Below are positions 1-8,532 of a stretch of 64,000 bases of DNA, piece after piece. The notes below the pieces were generated by a model. The model was given only the letters and a program-made list of their open reading frames with translations. It was not told where the DNA came from and did no database searches. The DNA comes from Rhizobium favelukesii. GTDB taxonomy: Bacteria; Pseudomonadota; Alphaproteobacteria; Rhizobiales; Rhizobiaceae. A program made the position numbers and the translations under genes. Where the stretch lies: assembly GCF_000577275.2 (NCBI RefSeq), contig NZ_HG916852.1, positions 3,730,001 to 3,794,000 on the forward strand, given 5' to 3'. Each line of letters opens with the position of its first letter. The first letter of the stretch is position 1.

Positions 1-1
1 C

Positions 2-1726
2 ATCAATGCCGAAGCGCATTCTGATACCGATGTGACGCGTGGCAGCCGCCTGATTGCGCCAGCGATTGCCGCGAAGCCGTCCGACCGCAAGATCATGGAG
101 GTCTCGACCGTCGTCCACGAGGGCGACAAGGAAGTCGTCCGCCGCCAGCCCTTCGCGCGCGTAAAGATGACGCTGGCTGCCAACCACGTGGCGACCGAAG
201 ACTATCCGAGCTTCAATCCGCTGACGATCTTCTCGGCAGACGAACCCGACGCACAGCCGACCGTTCGCACCGGGCAGATCTACGGTTCGGACGTGGAGTC
301 TGAGGTCAGTCTGAAAACGGTGGCCTACCCCGCGGCAAAATCCGATCTCCAGGTCGCACCCGGTATGACCCTCGACGAGATCGAGGAGAACGTGCGCTCC
401 AACGGCTCAGTCCTCACCGACGGCGCGGCCCAGGTCGCAGCACTCTACTACGTGGACCCGCGCCGCTTCTCCAACGATGACAACGACGTTGACCTGACGG
501 CCGGCCTGACGGCCCGTGTCCTCGAGCAGAACATGACGGTCTCCGCACCGGAATCGATCACGCCGCAGACGGAAGAGTTTGCCGACGACATCATCCCGGT
601 GCGCCAGGACACGTCGATCATCAAGGCGATGACCGACTCGGGCTATCCGGAGCCTCAGGCCAAGGGCCTGTCTGCCTATCTGTCGCCTATGATCGGATCG
701 GACGACCTCTCAAAGGGCGATGTGCTGCGGATCGGCATCCTGCAAAGAGGTGAACAAGCCAAGATCATCCGTGCCAGCGTCTATCGCGGCACCCGCCATC
801 TTATCACCGTGGCGCTCGACGACCATGACCGGTTCGTCGCCGGACGCGAGCCGCCGCAGATCGACGCGGTCACGACCGCCTTCGACGACAACTCAACATC
901 GGTCCCGTCCAACCAGAACCTGCCACGTGTCTATGACGGCATCTACCGTGCTGCGCTCTCTTACGGCATGACCAAGGATATGACCGCGCTGGTCATCAAG
1001 CTGCTGGCGAGCAGCGTCGACTTCCAGGCGGAACTGCGCCCGAGCGATACTCTGGAGGCTTTCTTTTCCGTCGCCGACTCCAGCGGACAGGCAACGGCCG
1101 ATTCCGAGCTTCTCTATGTGAACGCGCGCTTCGGCGACACGCAGACCCGGTTCTACCGCTTCCAGGATCCGGAAGACGGTTCGATCGACTACTTCGATCA
1201 GGACGGCAAGAGCATTCGGCAATTCCTGCTGCGCAATCCCGTTCCGAACGGAATCTTCAAGTCAGGCTTCGGCATGCGCCGGCACCCGATCCTGGGCTTT
1301 GCCCGCATGCACACGGGCGTCGACTGGGCGGCTCCGCGCGGCACAGCGATCATCGCGGTCGGCAACGGCACCGTCGAGAAAGCCGGCTGGGATTCCGGCG
1401 GCTACGGCAATCAGACCATCGTCCGCCATGCCAATGGCTACGAATCCTCCTACAATCACCAGAGCGCCATCGCCAAGGGTATCGCTCCCGGCGCCAAGGT
1501 GCGCCAGGGCCAGGTGATCGGCTGGGTCGGCACGACGGGCGAATCCACCGGCCCGCATCTGCACTACGAGATGATCGTCAACGGCACCAAGGTCGATCCA
1601 CTCCGAGTGCGCTTGCCAGGCGGCAAGTCGTTGAAGGGCGGGGCACTGGCAAAGTTCGAGGACGAGCGGCAGCGCATCGATGCCCTCCTCGGCAACCAGC
1701 CGCCGCCGCAGGTCGCGAGCAAATAG
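2..1726 (+). CDS. M23 family metallopeptidase (5' end outside window)
   Basis: Cell-envelope zinc endopeptidase that probably cleaves peptidoglycan cross-bridges. The reading frame is open from base 2, and the GTG at 32 has no clear ribosome-binding site, so the gene almost certainly starts upstream and this entry is a partial product. The N-terminal two thirds are a poorly conserved, probably periplasmic region. The C-terminal Peptidase_M23 (LytM) domain carries the zinc motifs HTGVD (about residue 427 counted from the GTG) and HLHYE (about 508), plus the GxGxxRxHP-type entry GMRRHP. All expected ligands are present, so it should be catalytically active rather than an EnvC-like activator. 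A terminator hairpin follows directly. Confidence 0.9.
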   Translation: MNAEAHSDTDVTRGSRLIAPAIAAKPSDRKIMEVSTVVHEGDKEVVRRQPFARVKMTLAANHVATEDYPSFNPLTIFSADEPDAQPTVRTGQIYGSDVESEVSLKTVAYPAAKSDLQVAPGMTLDEIEENVRSNGSVLTDGAAQVAALYYVDPRRFSNDDNDVDLTAGLTARVLEQNMTVSAPESITPQTEEFADDIIPVRQDTSIIKAMTDSGYPEPQAKGLSAYLSPMIGSDDLSKGDVLRIGILQRGEQAKIIRASVYRGTRHLITVALDDHDRFVAGREPPQIDAVTTAFDDNSTSVPSNQNLPRVYDGIYRAALSYGMTKDMTALVIKLLASSVDFQAELRPSDTLEAFFSVADSSGQATADSELLYVNARFGDTQTRFYRFQDPEDGSIDYFDQDGKSIRQFLLRNPVPNGIFKSGFGMRRHPILGFARMHTGVDWAAPRGTAIIAVGNGTVEKAGWDSGGYGNQTIVRHANGYESSYNHQSAIAKGIAPGAKVRQGQVIGWVGTTGESTGPHLHYEMIVNGTKVDPLRVRLPGGKSLKGGALAKFEDERQRIDALLGNQPPPQVASK

Positions 1727-1736
1727 CATCCGACAA

Positions 1737-1766
1737 AAATGGCGACCGAGGCCGCCATTTCTTTCT
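1737..1766 (+). terminator. Bidirectional terminator between the M23 gene and clpB
   Basis: An 8-bp perfect stem (AAATGGCG/CGCCATTT, 1737-1744 with 1753-1760) is followed by CTTTCT on the plus strand and by TTGT on the minus strand. It lies between two convergent genes and can serve both. Confidence 0.75.
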
Positions 1767-1781
1767 GACTATCGAACCACT

Positions 1782-4385
1782 TTAAGCTGCTTCGTCGACC
1801 GCGGTATTCCGCGTGCGGAACAACAGCCGGTCAGTACCGCTGGTGATCTTCACCGTCGATCCGTCCGGCACCTGGCCGGAGAGGATCTGTTCGGCCAGCG
1901 GATCCTGCACATACTTCTGGATCACGCGCTTCAGCGGCCGCGCACCATAGACCGGATCATAGCCCCTGTTGGCGAGCCAATTCCGGGCATCGTCGTCTAG
2001 CTCAAGCGTGATCTTGCGTTCGGCAAGCAACGCCACCAGACGCTTCAACTGGATATCGACGATCGCCCCCATTTCCTCCCGCTTCAGGCGATGGAACAGA
2101 ATGATCTCATCGATACGGTTCAGGAACTCCGGCCGGAAGTGACCGCGCACGACCTCCATCACCTGCTCGCGAACCGCCTCGCTGTCGTCCCCTTCCTTGA
2201 GTTGGGTCAGGTACTCGGCGCCGAGGTTCGACGTCATGATGATCATCGTGTTGCGGAAGTCGACCGTCCGACCCTGGCCATCCGTCAGGCGGCCATCGTC
2301 CAGAACCTGTAGCAGGATGTTGAAGACATCAGGGTGCGCCTTCTCGATCTCGTCGAACAGAACGACCTGGTACGGCCGGCGGCGCACCGCCTCTGTCAGC
2401 GCTCCACCTTCGTCATAGCCGACATAGCCGGGAGGGGCACCGATCAGCCGGGCCACGGAGTGCTTCTCCATGTACTCAGACATGTCCATGCGCACCATTG
2501 CCGTCTCGTCGTCGAACAGGAAGCGGGCAAGCGCCTTGGTGAGCTCCGTCTTGCCGACACCGGTCGGGCCGAGGAAGATGAACGAGCCGATCGGCCGGCT
2601 CGGATCCTGCAGGCCGGCACGCGCACGGCGGACGGCGCGCGACACCGCCTGAACCGCATCACCCTGGCCGATCACCGATTTCGCCAGCTCGTCTTCCATC
2701 CGAAGCAGCTTGTCGCGTTCGCCTTCCAGCATCTTATCGACCGGAATGCCGGTCCAGCGAGAGACGACATGCGCGATGTTGTCGGGAGTAACGACCTCCT
2801 GCACCATGGCGCTGCGATCGCTATCCTGCTGTTCGGCCTCCGTCAGCTTCTTTTCGAGTTCCGGAATGACGCCGTAGGTCAGCTCGCCGGCGCGCTGGAA
2901 CTCGCCCTTGCGCTGCGCGATTGCGAGTTCGTTGCGTGCTTCGTCCAACTGCTTCTTCAGGTCCGCGGCAAGGCCAAGCTTCTGCTTTTCCGCCTGCCAG
3001 CGGGCCGTCAGGGCATCGGCCTCTTCCTCGAGACCCGTCAGCTCGGTTTCGAGCCGCACCAGTCGGTCGGCGGACGCCGTGTCGGTTTCCTTTTTCAGCG
3101 CCTCGCGCTCGATCTTCAGCTGCATGATGCGGCGATCGAGTTCGTCCAGCTCCTCCGGCTTGGAATCGACCTGCATGCGCAGCCGCGCAGCGGCTTCGTC
3201 CATCAGGTCGATCGCCTTGTCGGGCAGGAATCGGTCTGTGATGTAGCGGTTGGAAAGCGTCGCAGCCGCAACCAGAGCCGAATCCGAGATACGGACCTTG
3301 TGATGCTGCTCGTATTTTTCCTTGAGGCCACGCAGGATCGAGATCGTGTCCTCGACCGTCGGCTCCTCGACCATGACGGGCTGGAAGCGGCGGGCAAGGG
3401 CCGGATCCTTTTCGACATGCTTGCGGTACTCGTCGAGCGTCGTCGCGCCGACGCAGTGCAGCTCACCGCGCGCAAGCGCGGGCTTCAGGAGATTGGAGGC
3501 GTCCATCGCCCCATCCGCCTTGCCGGCGCCGACCAGCGTGTGCATTTCATCGATGAACAGGATGATCTCGCCGTTCTCGGCCTGCACCTCGTTGAGCACC
3601 GCCTTCAGCCGCTCTTCGAACTCGCCGCGATATTTCGCACCTGCAATCAGCGCGCCCATGTCGAGCGCCATCAGCTTCTTGTCCTTGAGCGATTCCGGCA
3701 CGTCGCCGTTGACGATGCGCAGCGCCAGGCCTTCGACGATGGCGGTCTTGCCAACGCCCGGCTCGCCGATCAGCACCGGGTTGTTCTTGGTGCGGCGCGA
3801 CAGGACCTGGATCGTGCGGCGGATTTCGTCGTCGCGGCCAATGACCGGATCGAGCTTGCCTTCTCGGGCTTCGCTGGTCAGATCGCGGGCGTACTTCTTC
3901 AGCGAGTCGAAGCCTTGTTCGGCATTCGAGCTGTCGGCTGTGCGGCCCTTGCGGATTTCGTTGATGACCTGATTGAGCGCAAGCGCGGTCACCCCGGCAT
4001 TCTTCAGCGTCGTGGACGTCGAAGCCGAAGACTCGATCGCCAACGCCTGCAGCAGCCGCTCGACGGTGACGAAGCTGTCGCCAGCCTTCTTGGCTGCCTC
4101 TTCAGCCGTCGAAAGAACCTTGGCAAGCGGCTGAGCAAGATAGATCTGCCCGTTGCCGCCTGATACTTTCGGCAGCTTGGCAAGCGCGGCATCGTTGGCA
4201 AGACGTGCGGCCTTGGCGTCGCCGCCGGCGCGTTCGATCAGCGAAGCGGCCATGCCCTGGTCGTCGTCGAGCAGCACCTTCAGAACATGTTCGGGCGTGA
4301 ACTGCTGGTGACCCTGCGCGAGCGCATAAGTCTGGGCGGATTGAATGAAACCGCGCACCCGCTCGGAGTATTTTTCAATATTCAT
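1782..4385 (-). CDS. clpB: ATP-dependent disaggregase ClpB
   Basis: Hsp100 chaperone that works with DnaK/DnaJ/GrpE to pull proteins out of aggregates in the cytoplasm. At 867 residues it has the normal ClpB length. Clp_N repeats occupy about 1-150. The first AAA+ domain has Walker A GEPGVGKT near residue 205. A long charged coiled-coil middle domain (about 410-530) distinguishes ClpB from ClpA and ClpC. The second AAA+ domain has Walker A GPTGVGKT near 605. No ClpP-binding tripeptide is apparent, as expected. The ATG follows a GGAGG Shine-Dalgarno about 7 bases upstream. A heat-shock-type promoter lies about 120 bases before the start. Confidence 0.98.
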   Translation of the reverse strand: MNIEKYSERVRGFIQSAQTYALAQGHQQFTPEHVLKVLLDDDQGMAASLIERAGGDAKAARLANDAALAKLPKVSGGNGQIYLAQPLAKVLSTAEEAAKKAGDSFVTVERLLQALAIESSASTSTTLKNAGVTALALNQVINEIRKGRTADSSNAEQGFDSLKKYARDLTSEAREGKLDPVIGRDDEIRRTIQVLSRRTKNNPVLIGEPGVGKTAIVEGLALRIVNGDVPESLKDKKLMALDMGALIAGAKYRGEFEERLKAVLNEVQAENGEIILFIDEMHTLVGAGKADGAMDASNLLKPALARGELHCVGATTLDEYRKHVEKDPALARRFQPVMVEEPTVEDTISILRGLKEKYEQHHKVRISDSALVAAATLSNRYITDRFLPDKAIDLMDEAAARLRMQVDSKPEELDELDRRIMQLKIEREALKKETDTASADRLVRLETELTGLEEEADALTARWQAEKQKLGLAADLKKQLDEARNELAIAQRKGEFQRAGELTYGVIPELEKKLTEAEQQDSDRSAMVQEVVTPDNIAHVVSRWTGIPVDKMLEGERDKLLRMEDELAKSVIGQGDAVQAVSRAVRRARAGLQDPSRPIGSFIFLGPTGVGKTELTKALARFLFDDETAMVRMDMSEYMEKHSVARLIGAPPGYVGYDEGGALTEAVRRRPYQVVLFDEIEKAHPDVFNILLQVLDDGRLTDGQGRTVDFRNTMIIMTSNLGAEYLTQLKEGDDSEAVREQVMEVVRGHFRPEFLNRIDEIILFHRLKREEMGAIVDIQLKRLVALLAERKITLELDDDARNWLANRGYDPVYGARPLKRVIQKYVQDPLAEQILSGQVPDGSTVKITSGTDRLLFRTRNTAVDEAA

Positions 4386-4506
4386 ACTATACCTCCATGA
4401 ATCGCCCTGCCCTCACGAGGCACAGGCCGATGACTGAGATCGAGCTCCCTCAATGGCAAGCTCATTGTCCGCCGCGGTTTGGGATTTGCGGCTGAACTTG
4501 GGCTGG

Positions 4507-4535
4507 ATATGGTGGACAATTTCAAAAGTTTAAAG
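4507..4535 (-). promoter_or_regulatory. Probable RpoH (sigma-32) promoter of clpB
   Basis: On the minus strand, CTTTAAA (4529-4535), a 14-base spacer and CACCATAT (4507-4514) match the heat-shock consensus CTTGAAA-N13-15-CCCCATNT at 6/7 and 7/8 positions. It is upstream of clpB, a classic RpoH regulon member. The match is by eye only. Confidence 0.6.
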
Positions 4536-4652
4536 GGGCGATCAGGCGAAAAAGACGCCGGTCCGGCACGGGGAGACCCACCGAGAAAGGCGTCACATCG
4601 CAACGCTTGTACCGTCAGGCATTTGCGGCGAAATTTCGCGATAGTTGATCAA

Positions 4653-4690
4653 AGGAAAATGACCCGCGCCGTTTCTAACCGGCGCGGGTC
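4653..4690 (-). terminator. Terminator downstream of the arylsulfatase remnant
   Basis: An 11-bp perfect GC-rich stem (GACCCGCGCCG/CGGCGCGGGTC, 4661-4671 with 4680-4690) is followed on the minus strand by ATTTTCCTTT. It still sits where the terminator of the decayed minus-strand gene should be. Confidence 0.75.
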
Positions 4691-4699
4691 TGTGGCACG

Positions 4700-5110
4700 C
4701 GGTCACCGGGGGCAAGCGTTCCATTTCATTCAATCGGTTCAGGGCCGCCTGTTGCCGTAGCATGCTGTCGTTGATGCCACTGGCATTCAGCGAACTGCCT
4801 TCCCGATGAGGGAACTGATCAGAGTCTTTGAAGAAGTCCTTGATCCTTCCCTGCATCGGAACGAGGAGCCATATGTTTTTGGCGAGAAAATCGCGATCCG
4901 GTCGATATTGGGCGTGCGATAACGCATCAGCCCCATCGTGTAGACACTGATCTGCGGGATGCCGATGTCGTCCCCGAAGATGACGAGGATGTTCGGCTTG
5001 TTGCCGGATGGCGCTGCCGTCTGCGCCTGGGCTGCCGCCGACCTCACCATGCTGGCGGCCGCAACGGCCCCGGCAGCGAGCGCTGTCGATCCTGAAGCAG
5101 ATTGAGGCGC
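4700..5110 (-). pseudogene. Arylsulfatase pseudogene (large internal deletion)
   Basis: Two pieces of a sulfatase-family protein survive in different frames. The 5' piece (about 4900-5110) encodes an Ala-rich signal-like stretch, then KPNILVIFGDDIG and YRTPNIDRIA, the canonical N-terminus of arylsulfatases including the metal-binding DD. The 3' piece (about 4710-4900) encodes WLLVPMQGRIKDFF and EGSSLNASGIN, typical of the C-terminus. The central roughly 400 residues, including the Cys/Ser that becomes formylglycine, are gone and the join is out of frame. No function is expected. A strong terminator remains downstream. Confidence 0.75.
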
Positions 5111-5325
5111 GTGAGGTTGCTGGCGTCACAGGAGGGTACGCGAATGTTGTCGTCGCAGGTCTCCCGTCAAACGTCGACTATTTGCAATGTTGTCTGGTGA
5201 TGAGATGTATTGGCGCGATCCACTCAGACATAGCCATGGCTTTGACGTAGGTGCGCGTTACGGCAAATTGCGCCGCCCTTTAACGCTCGGGCGGAGCCCG
5301 GTCAGGCGGCGAAAGGGGATGCAGG

Positions 5326-5358
5326 AACAGAAAAGGCCGCTCCGAAGAGCGACCTTTT
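5326..5358 (-). terminator. Terminator of the DUF4167 gene
   Basis: A 12-bp stem with one G-U pair and an UUCG-type tetraloop (5331-5342 with 5347-5358) is followed on the minus strand by a T-rich run. It lies about 35 bases past the stop of the DUF4167 gene. Confidence 0.8.
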
Positions 5359-5391
5359 TATCCGTTGGCTCGGATCGCTGAGACGATCCGG

Positions 5392-6180
5392 CTATTCCGA
5401 AGCGGCATCCGCCAGAACAGGGGCGTCGCCGGAATCTGCGCCTTCGCCCTCGGCCGGAGCCTCGCCTTCCGCAGCGCGGCGCGGACGACGTGGACGGCTG
5501 CCAGCAGTGCGCCGACGCGGCTGACGCTCGCGCGGCTGGCCTGCGGCGCTTTCCTCGTCCATCGAAACCTCTGCCGGGATACCTTCGATCTCAGGCTGCG
5601 GACCGCTGCCGTCGATGGCTTCGGGCTGCGGCGCTGCCGATGCAGCTGCAGCCGGCTGCTGTTCCTGACGCCGCGGCTGGCGGGGCTGGTCTTCGTTGCG
5701 GCGCGACTGCTCGTCGTTTCGGCGCTGCGGCTGCTCCTCCGAGCGGCGCTGCTGATGCTCATACTGCTGGCGCGGCGGCTGGACGATGACGACATCGTCG
5801 TTGTCCCCGCCTTCGACGTCGTCGCTTTCGCGCTCGGCGCCTTCACTGAACTCGTTGCGGTCGTCACGCTGGAAGCGCTCCTGCATCTGCGCCTGTGCGG
5901 CGGCAATGATGCGGTTGTAATGTTCGGCGTGCTGCAGATAGTTTTCGGCGATGACACGATCGCCGGAGCTCTGTGCGTCGCGACCGAGCTGCGCATACTT
6001 TTCAGCGATATGTTGCGCGGTACCGCGGATCTTAACGTCGGGGCCGGAGCTGTCGTAGGTGCGCGTCAGCGGATTGCCGCCTTTGCGGTTGAAGTTGTTG
6101 TTGTTTCCACCACCGCCGCCGCTGCCGCCGTTGTTATTGCCACGCCCGCGACCGCGCTTGTTCTGCTGTCCTGGCCTCAT
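5392..6180 (-). CDS. DUF4167 domain protein
   Basis: Conserved alphaproteobacterial protein of unknown function, 262 residues from the ATG at 6180, which has AGGTGAA upstream; longer upstream starts lack support. The N-terminus is Arg/Gly/Asn-rich (KRGRGRG, then Gly and Asn runs), which suggests nucleic-acid binding. Residues about 30-95 form the DUF4167 domain (VKIRGTAQHIAEKYAQLGRD, then a helix with HAEHYNRI). The rest is low-complexity, Gln/Arg/Glu-rich and probably disordered. It lies downstream of prmC-prfA, as I recall in related genomes, which fits an RNA or translation link; that role is inference. Confidence 0.85.
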   Translation of the reverse strand: MRPGQQNKRGRGRGNNNGGSGGGGGNNNNFNRKGGNPLTRTYDSSGPDVKIRGTAQHIAEKYAQLGRDAQSSGDRVIAENYLQHAEHYNRIIAAAQAQMQERFQRDDRNEFSEGAERESDDVEGGDNDDVVIVQPPRQQYEHQQRRSEEQPQRRNDEQSRRNEDQPRQPRRQEQQPAAAASAAPQPEAIDGSGPQPEIEGIPAEVSMDEESAAGQPRERQPRRRTAGSRPRRPRRAAEGEAPAEGEGADSGDAPVLADAASE

Positions 6181-6546
6181 AGATCGTTCACCTGAATTCA
6201 TTGTTTGTTGTGGTTTGTTTTGTGGTTTGTTGTGGAGTGGTGGCACCAACCGCCGTGGCCGGTTCACCGGCTCAGAGCCCTCGTGCCGCAAGCATACTGC
6301 GCCTTCGCGCCAACCTGCCGCTTGTTCTCAAGTCAGTTTGACTGATTCACGCATTGGGTCGTGTTCAACCTTTGAAACTCTCGTTTAAAAGAGCCGACCC
6401 CCGAGGCCGAGCTAGTATCGAACGACTCACCGTTCTGTCCTATCTCTCCAACGCGTGCGGTCAACCTATATTGCTTCCCGTGGAAATCCAAGCCTTTTCT
6501 TCGCAATGACACCAATGTCCTGTTTAGTGCTTTACGTTGCCGCGCA
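6181..6546. other. Gene-free stretch with an A/C-rich leader for DUF4167
   Basis: No convincing gene lies here. On the minus strand, the 35 bases just before the DUF4167 gene (6201-6235) contain only A and C and are built from repeated CCACAACAAAC-like units, so the leader should be unstructured. The remainder shows no hairpin with a T-tract and no clear promoter that I can defend. Confidence 0.4.
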
Positions 6547-7428
6547 TCACTTGAGCGCGAACACAAGCGCCCGGTCATTCTGGCCGTAATCTTTCACGGA
6601 TTCCAGAAGCTTGAAGCCCTCAGCCTCGAAAACGTCTGTCACGTCGTTTCGCTGATCATAGCCAATCTCAAGTCCCACAACGCCGTCGGGCTGTATGAAC
6701 CTAGCCGCATCTTTGGCGATGGTTCTGTAGGCGTCAAGCCCATCCGCGCCGCCATCCAGTGCGGCAGGTGGATCAAATTTCGTCACTTCGGGAGCGAGAG
6801 TGTGAACGACCTTAGAAGCGATATAGGGCGGATTTGAGACAATCACGTGAAACGCGCCGTGGATGTTTTCAAACCAACTAGACTGAATGGTTTCGAAGCG
6901 ATCCTGCAATCCGTTTCTTTCCGCGTTTGATTGTGCCGTCCTCAACGCATCGGCTGATATGTCACTGCCGACGCCTGACGCCTCCGGACATTCGCTCAAC
7001 AGCGCAAGGCATATCGCCCCGGTTCCGGTCCCTAGATCCAGGATATGGATACGGCCCTCGGCATTTGCAAGATCGCGCAGATAAGGAAGCATCGTATCCA
7101 CGAGAATTTCCGTGTCAGGCCTGGGCTCGAGGGTTTCCGCAGACAACGACAGCGGCAGGCCGTAGAATTCGCGTTCGCCAAGAATGCGGTGAACCGGCTC
7201 GTGCGCCAGCCGACGTTCGATTGCTTGCTCGATCGCTGCCACCTGCTCCGTGCCGATGGTCTCGGCGCCCCGCGTGACGATGGCAGTCGTCGAAAGACCA
7301 AGTAGCCCTGCCACCAGCACGCGGGCATCCGCGGCAGCGCTCTCTATGCCGGCTTCGGTGAACCGACGGCGGGCCCCGGCCAGCATTTGGGAAACCGTAG
7401 GCTCAGCCTGTTTCCCGCTCTTGCTCAT
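6547..7428 (-). CDS. prmC: Release factor glutamine methyltransferase PrmC
   Basis: Transfers a methyl group from S-adenosylmethionine to the Gln of the GGQ motif in RF1/RF2, which raises peptide release efficiency. At 293 residues it has the usual length. An N-terminal helical domain is followed by the Rossmann methyltransferase fold with the SAM motif [12 protein letters not shown] (about 120) and the signature NPPY (about 196) that binds the target glutamine. Its start overlaps the prfA stop by four bases (ATGA), so it is translationally coupled to its own substrate. Confidence 0.97.
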   Translation of the reverse strand: MSKSGKQAEPTVSQMLAGARRRFTEAGIESAAADARVLVAGLLGLSTTAIVTRGAETIGTEQVAAIEQAIERRLAHEPVHRILGEREFYGLPLSLSAETLEPRPDTEILVDTMLPYLRDLANAEGRIHILDLGTGTGAICLALLSECPEASGVGSDISADALRTAQSNAERNGLQDRFETIQSSWFENIHGAFHVIVSNPPYIASKVVHTLAPEVTKFDPPAALDGGADGLDAYRTIAKDAARFIQPDGVVGLEIGYDQRNDVTDVFEAEGFKLLESVKDYGQNDRALVFALK

Positions 7429-8504
7429 TGCTGCTCGCCGAGTTGCGCCAGCTGGCTCGCCTGATAATCGGCCATCAGCGCGTCTACCACTTCGTCGATC
7501 TCGCCGACCATCATCCGGTCGAGCTTGTAGAGCGTCAGGTTGATGCGATGGTCTGTCACGCGCCCTTGCGGGAAGTTGTAGGTGCGGATGCGTTCGGAGC
7601 GGTCGCCGGAGCCGACCTGGTTCTTGCGGTCGGCGGAACGCTCGCTGTCGGCGCGTTGACGCTCGGCGTCATAGAGCCGCGAGCGCAGAACCTGCATCGC
7701 TTTGGCGCGGTTCTGGTGCTGCGACTTCTCGGAACTGGTGACGACAATGCCTGTCGGCAGGTGCGTGATGCGCACCGCGGAGTCGGTCGTATTGACGTGC
7801 TGGCCACCGGCGCCGGAGGAGCGCATCGTATCGATGCGGATGTCTTCCGGCCGGACCTCGATGTCGATCTCTTCCGCCTCCGGCAAAACCGCGACCGTCG
7901 CGGCCGAGGTGTGGATACGCCCGCCCGCTTCCGTTTCCGGCACGCGCTGGACGCGGTGGACGCCGGATTCGAATTTCAGCTTGGCGAACACCCCCTTGCC
8001 GGTAATCGTCGCGATGATTTCCTTGAAGCCGCCCGCTTCGCCTTCACTCGACGACAGCACTTCCACCTTCCAGCCGTGGGCGGCGGCATAGCGCTCATAC
8101 ATCCGGAACAGGTCGCCTGCAAAGAGTGCAGCTTCCGACCCACCGGTGCCGGCACGGATTTCCAAAATGGCGCTCTTCTCGTCGGCTGCGTCCTTAGGCA
8201 ACAACAGGATCTGGATTTCCTGCTCCAGCGCCTCCAGCTGCTCCTTCACGTCAGGCAGCTCCAGCTCGGCCAGATCGCGCATTTCGCGGTCCACCGACTT
8301 GTCGTTCAGCATGGTTTCGAGGTCTGCAAGCTCGGCAATCGCCTTCTCGTAGGCGCGGATCTTCGTGACGACGGGCTGCAGCTCGGAATATTCGGAGGCA
8401 AGCTTGACATAGACATCGGCCGCCGGGCCGGCCGACATGCGCGCTTCGATCTCACCAAAACGGCGTTCCAGCTCGCGCATCTTTTCAACGGGAAGCTTCG
8501 CCAC
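7425..8504 (-). CDS. prfA: Peptide chain release factor 1
   Basis: RF1 terminates translation at UAG and UAA. At 359 residues it matches the family. The peptidyl-hydrolysis motif GAGGQH is near residue 232. The stop-codon-reading tripeptide is PET in [10 protein letters not shown], the PxT form of RF1 rather than the SPF of RF2. An N-terminal coiled domain precedes the PCRF region. It forms an operon with prmC (four-base overlap) and lies 28 bases after ptsP. Confidence 0.98.
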   Translation of the reverse strand: MAKLPVEKMRELERRFGEIEARMSAGPAADVYVKLASEYSELQPVVTKIRAYEKAIAELADLETMLNDKSVDREMRDLAELELPDVKEQLEALEQEIQILLLPKDAADEKSAILEIRAGTGGSEAALFAGDLFRMYERYAAAHGWKVEVLSSSEGEAGGFKEIIATITGKGVFAKLKFESGVHRVQRVPETEAGGRIHTSAATVAVLPEAEEIDIEVRPEDIRIDTMRSSGAGGQHVNTTDSAVRITHLPTGIVVTSSEKSQHQNRAKAMQVLRSRLYDAERQRADSERSADRKNQVGSGDRSERIRTYNFPQGRVTDHRINLTLYKLDRMMVGEIDEVVDALMADYQASQLAQLGEQQ

Positions 8505-8532
8505 CCTTCACTCCGATTCTGCTTGTCTTGAA

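Noticed and set aside
2334..4163. Long plus-strand frame over clpB (609 codons)
   Set aside because: Mirror frame of clpB codons; no recognisable domain and no ribosome site.
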